Source: Tenacibaculum agarivorans (lineage in GTDB: Bacteria > Bacteroidota > Bacteroidia > Flavobacteriales > Flavobacteriaceae). Taken from it: DNA of 64,000 bases. How positions within the stretch are numbered: the first letter of the stretch is position 1; each line of letters begins with the position of its first letter. The notes beneath the pieces were generated by a model. It did no database searches and had not been told where the DNA came from. It saw only the letters and a list, made by a program, of their open reading frames with translations. The stretch spans positions 1 through 64,000 of the forward strand of contig NZ_MSMP01000030.1 of the NCBI RefSeq assembly GCF_001936575.1, written 5' to 3'. The position numbers were made by a program, and so were the translations under genes. Shown here piece by piece: positions 33,813 through 42,744 of this stretch.

Positions 33813-36800
33813 TTAGTTTTTAATGATTTTTTTAATTGTGGACTGTCCATCTATAATTACTCTACAGAAATAAATTCCACTAGCTAATTGTTGCTGAACT
33901 TCATTAAGGGTGAATCTATGAACTCCAGAATTTATATTGGTATTCGCAATAGTTTGAGAAGCTCCGTAAATAGTAATTAATTCTATTTTAACCGAAGAAT
34001 TCTCTTTTGAATTGCGTATTTCTACCACAGTATTTTCATTGATAGCATTCGGATAAATAGTAATGGTGTCTTCTAGTATCTTTTGAAGATTGATTGTACT
34101 ATTTCTACTAGAAGTTGGCTGTGGATTTTGATCGTACCAAGTTCCATTATAATACCATCCATTAGAACATCTTGATAAATCAGCAGTTTGTGAATTACCA
34201 TTATTACTGAAAATTACATTGGCACAATTAGTATCAGTAAATGTATAACTATACCAACCATTTGCTTCTGGTTGCATGCTTTCACCAGGCCAAGATGTAG
34301 TTAAATTCGATGGAGATGTATTCCAGAAATAGATTTCAGGGTTGGCAAAGGAATCAGATTTAAAATACACTGTTAAATCATTATTATTAGTATTAGGTTG
34401 CTCATCATACCAAGTTCCATTTAAATACCAACCATCTCCACAACGTTGCAAGTCTGCTGTTTGATTAACTCCATTATTGCTGAAAATTAAATTGCTACAA
34501 TCAACTCCGTCAAAAGTGTACGAAAACCAGCCATTGCCAATATTGGTCATGTTTTCACCAGGCCAAGATGTAGTTAAAGAAGCAGGATTTGTATTCCAGA
34601 AATAAATACTTGGATTTGTAAGGTTTCCTTTATAATACACCGTCATGCCACTTGATTGTTCTGTAAAAGTGTATGTTTCTGAAATGATGTTTGAAGCTAA
34701 ACCTTCCGAATCAAAAGCAACTGCTTTTACTGTTGTATCTGTAGTAATAGCTATAGGACCGTTATAAATTGGAGATAAATTTGTTGGTGTAGAATCATCT
34801 ACCGTATATCTAATTGCAGGATTAGGGTCACTACTATCTGTAGCAGTTAAAGTAACTTGAACTGTTTCTCCTGTAGTGTATTCACCGCCAACTGGACTTA
34901 CAGATAAATTTGGAGCTTGATTTCCTGTAGTACATGGAATTGGCATTTGACTATCTAAGAATAAATCTTCTGTTTGGCCACCACATTGATTGATAATGTA
35001 GTTTGTGCTTAATATTCCTGGTAATTCGTATGTATACCATCCTTCACAACCTTCACCTAAAGGAGTCATTTCAACACCAGGCCAAGCTACATTTGGTAAT
35101 ACGTTTGGCTCTTCTAACCAATAATAAACTTTAGGAACTTCACCACATTCAGAAAAAGCATAAAGTGTAAAACCATCAATTTCACCAATAGAGTATTTTC
35201 TAGTAATTACTGAAGATAATTCTCCATTTGCATTCTGAGCTACTATTTGTACATCTACAGTTTCAGTAAAAGTTACATCGCCAGTATAAACCGTCCAATT
35301 ATTTAAATTATCTGTACTTAAGTTTAAGTCAGTCGTGTAATATATTGTCGGGTTAGGATCATCTTTATCAGTAGCTGAAGCAGTCATTGTTATAGAATTT
35401 GGATCATAACTACTTTCAGGGGTAACGGTTAATGAAGGACGATTTGTAGGATTTGTTTCTTCTATTAATATAATTCCATTGCTGTGTGCGTTGAAAGTAA
35501 CTGATCCGTTTGAAACCGTTGCCACTGATTCTGTATAAAAATCACGTAATTCAGTTCCGTTAGGAAATAGTGAAGATACATTAACAGAGGTGTTACCTGA
35601 TGCTCCTATAACAACTATTACTCGGTCATCATTAAGTATTCTTGAAAATGTATACGGACTACTAGATAGTCTTTGATGAGTTCCCCCACCAACAGCAAGA
35701 TGATTTCTTCTAAATTGCCCTAATCTTTGCCAATGGTTTTGAACATTAGTATTTATGTTATTCCAGTTCATATAAGATCGAGTTCCTTGATGTGGATCAC
35801 CACCTCTTGGACCTTCTGGTCTACCTGTTTCATCTCCATAAAAAATTTGTATAGATCCAGGGGCTAATAATAAACTAGTTCCTCCATTAATTAAATTTCC
35901 CCTGTCAAATAAAGAAGTATCATGAGAAGAAATATAACTTAAAGCATTCCAGTCTGAAGCTGAATTGATTGAGTTGGCGTAATTAGAGTAAATATTCTCT
36001 AAATCATTAATGTTTCCAGCTCGTCCTTGGAAATCAAAATTAATTAAACCATCAAAACCATTGTCGATATGATATTGAGATCTTCCAAAACCATATCCGA
36101 AATTTTCTCCAACCATCCAAAATGGTAAATCATCTATTTTTTTAGTTGGGTTATTGTTTTTCCAATCTTGTAGAGCAATTACTGCTTGTTCTTTTAAGAT
36201 TCTCCAAGATTCTCCTTCTACATGTTTTTCGGTGTCAACTCTAAAACCGTCGATTCCGTATTCTCTAATCCAGTCAGTTAACCATTTTACAAAGTGATTT
36301 CTTACAGTTCTACGATATCCAGTTCTATTAAAAAAGTCATTTAATTCTGATTGTTCTTGAGCTAATTTACTAGAAGACCACTTTCTCTGTAGTATTGGAG
36401 GTAACCCAACTTCTGAATTAGATTCAGTAAGAATATCAGGCAAACCTGCTAAAGTTTGTGTAAGCTCATTGCCACCTGGAGAAGGATAACCAGGTAATCC
36501 TGCACGCATCCAACTACCAGACCACCAATTCCCCCAGTTATTACAACTGTTAGAATAATTGATGAATAAATCGTGAATACTTGCCCAATTTTGACCGTTA
36601 GATGGTCTCCAGCCTCTCCAGCTATCATTTACACAACCAAAATTGAATTCTTGCATGTCGTGTAATGTGTTGTAACCAACATGATTCATTACTACATCCA
36701 TAACTAAGCGAATACCATGATCGTGTGCCGCATCTACAAAAGCTCTAAATTCATCTTCTGTACCAAAATTAGCGTCCATTTCTGTCCAATCCAATCCATA

Positions 36801-37178
36801 GTAACCGTGATAAGCATAATGTCTAAATTCTCCATTTTGACCTCCAGATACCCATCCGTGAATTTGCTCGTATGGGGCGGAAAACCATATGGCATTAACT
36901 CCTAGATCATCAAAATAACCCTCATTTATTTTTTGAGTTAATCCTACGAAATCTCCTCCGTAGAAATTACCAACTTGATCAAATCCGTAGTCATTGCCAT
37001 TTCCATCTTTTCCTCTTCCATAAGATTGGTCATTGCTTGTTTTACCATTTTCGAAACGGTCTTGAATTACAAAATATACTGTAGAATTATCCCATGTAAA
37101 TGGTTTGTTTCGATTTTCATTTTGTCCTATTACAAAAAGACTGAATAGGAGAAAAAAACTTGTTATTATTGTTCTCAT
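33813..37178 (-). CDS. Secreted GH13 alpha-amylase with starch-binding modules and T9SS tail
   Basis: A 1121-residue exported amylase. The start at 37178 gives the signal peptide MRTIITSFFLLFSLFVIGQ; an upstream in-frame ATG would place 19 odd residues ahead of it. The GH13 catalytic domain spans about 30-560 with nucleophile Asp315 (GFRVDTEKH), acid/base Glu358 (MVGENFG) and Asp420 (SSHDTS). Then come chitobiase-C-like sandwich units and three starch-binding modules (YFWNTSP...TSWPGE...NGWYSYTF). The C-terminus (GIYFCRVIIDGQSTIKKIIK) is a type IX secretion sorting domain. It cleaves alpha-1,4-glucans outside the cell. It is second in an operon with the related amylase upstream. Confidence 0.93.
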   Translation of the reverse strand: MRTIITSFFLLFSLFVIGQNENRNKPFTWDNSTVYFVIQDRFENGKTSNDQSYGRGKDGNGNDYGFDQVGNFYGGDFVGLTQKINEGYFDDLGVNAIWFSAPYEQIHGWVSGGQNGEFRHYAYHGYYGLDWTEMDANFGTEDEFRAFVDAAHDHGIRLVMDVVMNHVGYNTLHDMQEFNFGCVNDSWRGWRPSNGQNWASIHDLFINYSNSCNNWGNWWSGSWMRAGLPGYPSPGGNELTQTLAGLPDILTESNSEVGLPPILQRKWSSSKLAQEQSELNDFFNRTGYRRTVRNHFVKWLTDWIREYGIDGFRVDTEKHVEGESWRILKEQAVIALQDWKNNNPTKKIDDLPFWMVGENFGYGFGRSQYHIDNGFDGLINFDFQGRAGNINDLENIYSNYANSINSASDWNALSYISSHDTSLFDRGNLINGGTSLLLAPGSIQIFYGDETGRPEGPRGGDPHQGTRSYMNWNNINTNVQNHWQRLGQFRRNHLAVGGGTHQRLSSSPYTFSRILNDDRVIVVIGASGNTSVNVSSLFPNGTELRDFYTESVATVSNGSVTFNAHSNGIILIEETNPTNRPSLTVTPESSYDPNSITMTASATDKDDPNPTIYYTTDLNLSTDNLNNWTVYTGDVTFTETVDVQIVAQNANGELSSVITRKYSIGEIDGFTLYAFSECGEVPKVYYWLEEPNVLPNVAWPGVEMTPLGEGCEGWYTYELPGILSTNYIINQCGGQTEDLFLDSQMPIPCTTGNQAPNLSVSPVGGEYTTGETVQVTLTATDSSDPNPAIRYTVDDSTPTNLSPIYNGPIAITTDTTVKAVAFDSEGLASNIISETYTFTEQSSGMTVYYKGNLTNPSIYFWNTNPASLTTSWPGENMTNIGNGWFSYTFDGVDCSNLIFSNNGVNQTADLQRCGDGWYLNGTWYDEQPNTNNNDLTVYFKSDSFANPEIYFWNTSPSNLTTSWPGESMQPEANGWYSYTFTDTNCANVIFSNNGNSQTADLSRCSNGWYYNGTWYDQNPQPTSSRNSTINLQKILEDTITIYPNAINENTVVEIRNSKENSSVKIELITIYGASQTIANTNINSGVHRFTLNEVQQQLASGIYFCRVIIDGQSTIKKIIKN

Positions 37179-37242
37179 TAGTTTTGATTTTTTAAAAGGT
37201 AACTTGAAACCACCCCATTTGATATAGGGTGGCAATTAGATG

Positions 37243-40200
37243 TTAATTTTTGATTATAACTTTATGAGTGTGTACTTTGTTATTTACACGAATTCTACAG
37301 AAGTAGATTCCGCTAGCTCTTTTACTATTCTGATTTTTTAGTGCAAATGAATGCTTTCCTTGAAGAACAGTTTCGTTATATATTACCTCAGAAGCTCCGT
37401 AAAGATTGGTGATTTCTATACTTACCTTACTTTGATCTTTTGGAGCATATAATTCAATGTTTGAGTTTTCGGTAATAGGATTCGGATAAATAGTAACGTA
37501 GTTATCTATAATATCTTCTTTCTCTATTGAAATATTTCTTGATTGACGAGAAGTAGGCATAGTATCAGACCAGTTACCGTTATAATACCATCCATTAGAA
37601 CATCTAGATAAGTCAGTAGTTTGTGAACTACCATTATCGCTGAAAATGATGTTAGCACAGTCGGTATTAGAAAAAGTATAACTGTACCATCCGTTAGATT
37701 CTAATTGCATACTTTCTCCTGGCCAAGAAGTGGTAACGTTAGATGGTGTAACATTCCAAAAGTAAATTTCAGGATTACTGAAAGAATCAGATTTGAAATA
37801 TACAGTTAAGTCATTACCATTATCAGGTTGTTCATTAGGGTTACTATCATACCAAGTTCCATTATAGTACCATCCGTCACCACAACGTTGTAAGTCAGGA
37901 GTTTTATTCGAGCCATTACTACTAAAAATGAGATTGGTACAGTTAACTGCATTCAATTTATATGAAAACCAACCATTACCAATATCGGTCATACTTTCTC
38001 CTGGCCATGAAGTAGTTTGTGTACCTGGACTTGTATTCCAAAAATATAAGGTAGGGTTTGAAAGATTTCCTTTGTAATAAATAGTTATACCATCGGCTGT
38101 ATCTTGGTCATCAGGATTGTCTGTGTCATCATCATCAGGTGTATTATCTCTTGGGTCTGAGTCAAACCAAGCGCCGTTTTCGTACCAACCATCTCGATCT
38201 CTAGATAAATCATCAGTTTTTGCATTTCCGTTATCATTAAATAAGAGGTTTGTACTAGTAACACCATCAAAAATATATTCATACCAATCAGTATTGCCAA
38301 TTCTACTCATTTGTGGACCAGGCCAGTTACTTGCAGGTAAAACATCTGGAGATTCATTCCAATAATGCACATTTACTTGAGACCAAGAAGCTGGTTTTTT
38401 AAAGTATACATGTAATCCTTCAATAGGACCAATTACATAAGATTTGGTAATAATATCGGAAGCAGTTCCATCAGCATCATAAGCAATTGCTTTAATAGTA
38501 GTAGAATCATTAATGGTAAATGAACCCGAATATCTAGTACTAGATCTATTTGGATTAGTATTGTTCGTTGTGTAGAAAATTTCTAAGTTTCCATTGCCTC
38601 CAAAGGCTTCCATAGATACTTGAATAGGATCTTCTGATCTTGTATTACTAGGATTAATATTTACAATAGGTTTGCTAGGTCCGTTAACACAGTTTTCAAA
38701 ATATCCACCACCACAAGGTCCAATTAATCCAGGTCCGTTTAATACATAAATACCAGCAGATCCAGAGGTAACTGAAAAATTAATACGTCCACCCGAAGCA
38801 AAAGCCTCTCGTCCGGTTACAGCATCTCTATACACACCATCTCTAACTCCTGAAATAGAAAAAGAAGCCCCACCATCTTTGGCTAATCCAACTATAACCT
38901 CACTATTTCCGTACACTCTTTTGTAAGAAACTGCATTGCCTGGTGCTTCTTTCCATTCCCAACTTCCTTTTTGTAAGGCAGGAATAGCACGACGCATAGC
39001 ATTTAGTTTTTTAATTTGCTGATAAATTTTATGACTAGGAGCTTGATCCATTACATCTCCATAATACGCTCTACCTGTTTTATCTATAGATTCCTGAATT
39101 CCTGCTGCGTTATGAATATCAGCAAACTCTCCAGCTTTAAAGCGCATTTCTGTTCCGTAATACACTGTTGGTATACCTCGCCAAGTAAACATGAAGTTCA
39201 TACAAGCGGCTAAGTTTTCATCAGAACCACCGTAACGTCTATTCCAGTCGTTATTCGGTCCAAAATCATGATTATCTAACCAAGTAACTAGTGTAGAAGG
39301 ATCGCTATACAAATTATCATATCTAGCAGCAGCTTTTACGGTAGGGAAGGATTGTCCTTCTTCAAATGTACCGTGGAAAGTAGCTTCTCCATAAAAATCA
39401 ATTACCGCTAAATCTAAAGGTTGAGAGTTATTCACAGCACCACGCCAAGTATAATAATGTGGATTAGTTTCTTCAACAGGATGTAATTCGTGTCTTTTTT
39501 GAGCTACTTCACCAAAAATGAATAAATCTGGATTTATAGCTTTAAAAGCATCAAAGAAATACAATACATCTTCTTTACTCATATGCTTTAACGTATCCCA
39601 ACGAAAAGCATCAACTCCCATTTCTATATATTTTCTATACGCATTAACTAGGTAGTCTCTTACTTTTTGACTTCCAGTATTCAAATCAGGAGTGTCTCCT
39701 GCTAATGCTCTGTTTTGAAGATTTTCAACATCATCAAACCCTTGCGCAAAACCATTTCCTGAGTGATGATACCATTCAGGATCACTAGTATCTACATAAC
39801 TCTCTTTACCAGGAAAATTAAAAGCAGCTAAATTTTGATTATAAGGAGGTGGCATTTTAGCTAAATTAGCTCTACTCCATATAAGACCATCGTCTGGGTT
39901 TGGTGTAATTCCATCATACTCCCAGTTTGGATTATCATCCGCTGCCCATGGTTTTGTAGGATCTGTATTATACTTGATTTCTGCAACGTCTTTAATACCA
40001 AAACGTCCAGCATGATTGGTAACCACATCAAGTACAATTTTCATGTCTCTAGCATGAATTTCATTAATTAAATCTTGAAAAGTTGCGCCTGGTGATTCTA
40101 ATCTAGGGTCTACTCTAGTAAAATCCCAAGCATGATAACCATGATAATCTAAAGGACTCCGATTATGAACAATCGGCGTAATCCAAATTGCAGTAAAACC

Positions 40201-40479
40201 TAGATCTTTGATATAGTCTAGTTTTTCAATAAGTCCTTTAAAATCCCCCCGCCAAGTAACATCATTTGGATCCGTAATACTTGAATTGATGTCTGGATCG
40301 GGGTTGTACGAGGACCATTCAGTTGGAGCATTATTGTTAGGGTCTCCATCATTAAATCTACTAGTCAGTAGGAAATAAATTGTCTCTTCTCTAAAATCGA
40401 CTTGAGAATACAAATTACTGAAAGTTAATGTGGCTATCATTAAAGCCACAAAACTTAATCTTTGATAAGTTTTTTTCAT
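37243..40479 (-). CDS. Secreted GH13 alpha-amylase family enzyme, multimodular
   Basis: A 1078-residue protein from the ATG at 40479 (MKKTYQRLSFVALMIATL). The GH13 domain has Asp295 (AFRWDTLKHM), Glu324 (IFGEVAQ) and Asp405 (DNHDFGP). A starch-binding set follows: a chitobiase-C-like unit, a CBM-like YFKKPASWSQVNVHYWNESP module, an Asp-rich linker and two modules almost identical to those of the next gene. A T9SS sorting domain closes it. The two enzymes differ more in the catalytic part than in the last modules, which suggests module exchange between them. It is the first gene after the LacI-type palindrome, so it is likely maltose/starch-induced. Confidence 0.93.
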   Translation of the reverse strand: MKKTYQRLSFVALMIATLTFSNLYSQVDFREETIYFLLTSRFNDGDPNNNAPTEWSSYNPDPDINSSITDPNDVTWRGDFKGLIEKLDYIKDLGFTAIWITPIVHNRSPLDYHGYHAWDFTRVDPRLESPGATFQDLINEIHARDMKIVLDVVTNHAGRFGIKDVAEIKYNTDPTKPWAADDNPNWEYDGITPNPDDGLIWSRANLAKMPPPYNQNLAAFNFPGKESYVDTSDPEWYHHSGNGFAQGFDDVENLQNRALAGDTPDLNTGSQKVRDYLVNAYRKYIEMGVDAFRWDTLKHMSKEDVLYFFDAFKAINPDLFIFGEVAQKRHELHPVEETNPHYYTWRGAVNNSQPLDLAVIDFYGEATFHGTFEEGQSFPTVKAAARYDNLYSDPSTLVTWLDNHDFGPNNDWNRRYGGSDENLAACMNFMFTWRGIPTVYYGTEMRFKAGEFADIHNAAGIQESIDKTGRAYYGDVMDQAPSHKIYQQIKKLNAMRRAIPALQKGSWEWKEAPGNAVSYKRVYGNSEVIVGLAKDGGASFSISGVRDGVYRDAVTGREAFASGGRINFSVTSGSAGIYVLNGPGLIGPCGGGYFENCVNGPSKPIVNINPSNTRSEDPIQVSMEAFGGNGNLEIFYTTNNTNPNRSSTRYSGSFTINDSTTIKAIAYDADGTASDIITKSYVIGPIEGLHVYFKKPASWSQVNVHYWNESPDVLPASNWPGPQMSRIGNTDWYEYIFDGVTSTNLLFNDNGNAKTDDLSRDRDGWYENGAWFDSDPRDNTPDDDDTDNPDDQDTADGITIYYKGNLSNPTLYFWNTSPGTQTTSWPGESMTDIGNGWFSYKLNAVNCTNLIFSSNGSNKTPDLQRCGDGWYYNGTWYDSNPNEQPDNGNDLTVYFKSDSFSNPEIYFWNVTPSNVTTSWPGESMQLESNGWYSYTFSNTDCANIIFSDNGSSQTTDLSRCSNGWYYNGNWSDTMPTSRQSRNISIEKEDIIDNYVTIYPNPITENSNIELYAPKDQSKVSIEITNLYGASEVIYNETVLQGKHSFALKNQNSKRASGIYFCRIRVNNKVHTHKVIIKN

Positions 40480-40600
40480 GAATAAAAGGTTTGTTTGAGA
40501 GTATTTGTAAGGGGTTAGCAAATGCTCAAATATTTGGTTGTTTTATTAAGATATCATCAAAATAATGATTATTTAACACCTATTATTCATTTAAAATAGC

Positions 40601-40614
40601 CGAAATCGATTTCG
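40601..40614. promoter_or_regulatory. Candidate LacI-family operator ahead of the amylase genes
   Basis: CGAAATCGATTTCG is a perfect 14-base palindrome of the form CGAAAnCGnTTTCG-like sites used by LacI-type regulators. It lies 122 bases before the first amylase gene, inside its upstream region. The regulator gene itself is not in the window. The other side of the palindrome is the end of the DUF547 gene, so the amylases are the natural target. Confidence 0.6.
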
Positions 40615-40667
40615 TGTTGATAAGTTTTTAATGAAAGAGAGCCGAAGGATTCAAAATAGAGAAATGT

Positions 40668-41489
40668 TTATTTTTTTATAGCTAAAAGTGGAGTTCCATC
40701 TTTCTTTTGATTTAGTGTCCAATCATAAAAAAGATAAGAAATTTTAGCATCATTATTAATTGTAGTATTAGCATATTTATTTATAAAGCTAATAACGTTT
40801 CCTTTATTAAAATCATTTGGATACCATTCAAATACTTTTGATATTGAAACTTCAGTACTAGAAATTTTATTTTTAGAAGGATCGTTAATGAAATTTGTCA
40901 TAAGAATTTCTAAACTCTCTTCTATATTTTGTTCTGTGTAAGCATAGTTTACTAATTTTGGTCCTGATAAACTCGCAGCATTTAATCCAGCATGAATTCT
41001 ACCATCATTAAAGTCTTTCCTAATAATTTCATGCTCAATCTGGTTTAATGTATATACTTTGTTTCCAACTTTTGCAAACTTTATATTCCAAGCATCCTTA
41101 CCATTTTCTTCAATATACATGATACTTGAATTTTTTGTGTTGGTAATTGTAAAACTGATACTATTATCTGTACCATTGGTTTGATCACTAGTAAAACTAT
41201 TTTTTTTAACAGGATAATAATCAACAATTATTTTAAGTGTGTAGGCATTATATGCATTTAGCCAAAAGGCTTTTAATTGATTTTTACTCCAAGTTTCATC
41301 GGGAGTTGTATTTTCTAAATAAGATAAAAAATCATTAAGTCTACTTCTATCTTTTTGAATAGCCTCATAGTCTATTTTACCTTCTTGATCTACATGGCTT
41401 TTTAAAAGTAAGTCATAACTTTCCAATTGACTATAACTTAGGTGTATAAAACAGATGAAGTAAATTGCAGCTAAAATATGTTTTTTCAT
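40668..41489 (-). CDS. DUF547 family exported protein
   Basis: A 273-residue protein from the ATG at 41489; an upstream in-frame ATG would add 16 residues ahead of the signal peptide (MKKHILAAIYFICFIHLSYS). The DUF547 core is present: KAFWLNAYNAYTLKIIVDYY, KVYTLNQIEHEIIRKDF, INDPSKNKISSTEVSISKVF, and FEWYPNDF. It has an insertion near residue 110 that the neighbour lacks. DUF547 proteins have no firm function. It is a paralogue of the gene at 41690-42403. Confidence 0.85.
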   Translation of the reverse strand: MKKHILAAIYFICFIHLSYSQLESYDLLLKSHVDQEGKIDYEAIQKDRSRLNDFLSYLENTTPDETWSKNQLKAFWLNAYNAYTLKIIVDYYPVKKNSFTSDQTNGTDNSISFTITNTKNSSIMYIEENGKDAWNIKFAKVGNKVYTLNQIEHEIIRKDFNDGRIHAGLNAASLSGPKLVNYAYTEQNIEESLEILMTNFINDPSKNKISSTEVSISKVFEWYPNDFNKGNVISFINKYANTTINNDAKISYLFYDWTLNQKKDGTPLLAIKK

Positions 41490-41626
41490 TTTATTTAGTT
41501 TTAAATCAATGAATTGTAAGAGAATAATTAAATGCAATTTAATAAGACAAGTGGTGAATTAAATTAAAGAAACTATATAACTCATAAGATCTTACGTTGA
41601 ATAGTATATATTGTAGGTTAAAATAA

Positions 41627-41654
41627 AAAAACAACCTTGCAAAGGTTGTTTTTT
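41627..41654 (-). terminator. Terminator between the two DUF547 genes
   Basis: ACAACCTT pairs with AAGGTTGT, with A-runs upstream and T-runs downstream, so it can act on both strands. It ends the upstream DUF547 gene (minus), making the two genes separate units. Confidence 0.75.
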
Positions 41655-41689
41655 GGGATATATTTAAAAAGGACTTTACTTACTAGTAA

Positions 41690-42403
41690 TTATTTTTCAT
41701 TCAGGTTCCAATTATAATCTAAATATGACACTTTAGCATTATCATTAACCTTAGTGTTTGAATACCTATTAATATAATCGATTAAAGAAGTTTTTAATGT
41801 AAAATCTTCTTGGTACCATTCAAATATCTTAGATACCTGAACGTCAGTCAATGAAATTTTATTTTTAGTATCATCATTAATAAATTCTTTCATTAACATT
41901 TCAAGTTTACTTTCTATATTTTTTTCTGTAAAAGCATAATTTGGAAATCTAGGACCAGAAATAGCTCCTGCATTTATACCTACATGTATTCTAGCATCAT
42001 CATGCCATCTTCTTAAAATGCGGTGTTCTATATAATCTAATGAGTATGTTTGATTACCTACTTTCGCAAAAGGAATTTTCCAAGCACTTTTCCCCTTAAT
42101 TTTAATATCAGTAAGTTTTTTTAATGGGTAACTATCAATAATAAGTTTTATAGTATATGCGTTATAAGCATTCATCCAAAAAGCTTTTGCTTTTTTTGAT
42201 GACCATTTTTTTAATGGAATAGTAGTTTCTAATTGATTTAAATAAATGTCTAAAACGGCTTTGTTTTTTCTTAACCCTTTGTAATCTAGTTTACCATCTG
42301 GGGTTACATAAGTTTTTAAAAGTGCATCAAATACTTCATTGTTTTGAGACTGTACGGTAAAAGTTATCAGTAAAAATGATAAGGTAATAAATAGTTTTCT
42401 CAT
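41690..42403 (-). CDS. DUF547 family exported protein
   Basis: A 237-residue protein with signal peptide MRKLFITLSFLLITFTVQSQ. Core motifs are KAFWMNAYNAYTIKLIIDSY, YSLDYIEHRILRRW, DARIHVGINAGAISGPRFPN and FEWYQEDF. It is the shorter paralogue of the neighbour at 40668-41489 and follows the family length. The function is unknown. Confidence 0.87.
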   Translation of the reverse strand: MRKLFITLSFLLITFTVQSQNNEVFDALLKTYVTPDGKLDYKGLRKNKAVLDIYLNQLETTIPLKKWSSKKAKAFWMNAYNAYTIKLIIDSYPLKKLTDIKIKGKSAWKIPFAKVGNQTYSLDYIEHRILRRWHDDARIHVGINAGAISGPRFPNYAFTEKNIESKLEMLMKEFINDDTKNKISLTDVQVSKIFEWYQEDFTLKTSLIDYINRYSNTKVNDNAKVSYLDYNWNLNEK

Positions 42404-42744
42404 GTTATTTTTAATTTTAGTCCTTTTGGGGTTTTACACTTTTTTTGACGGAAGAAATAAAACTTCATTACAACTTCTGTTAAAAAAAATAGGTTTTTAA
42501 GATTGAAAATTTTCGAATAAAGCCCGTTTTTTGATTTTTGTTCTTCAATTAATGTTTTAAATATATTCGTTGCTTAGAATCGTTAAAAAGAACTGTTTAA
42601 TAATATGGTTCTTAGATTAAACAAATATCGGTTTTTTTTGAAGATAATTTAAAAAAATAGTATTTTTTAAGATTTATCTTGCTTTATGTGTTATTAATAT
42701 TTAGTTTTATTGCTAATAATTAACCAATTAAAAACCCTTCAAAA
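42404..42744. other. Intergenic region between divergent genes
   Basis: This 341-base AT-rich gap lies between the DUF547 gene (minus) and the protease gene (plus). It must hold both promoters, but I see no box matching TAnnTTTG in either direction, no clear palindrome and no small gene. Confidence 0.4.

Noticed and set aside
37176..37235. Upstream ATG of the first amylase
   Set aside because: It adds residues before a clear signal peptide; the downstream ATG gives a normal secreted start.
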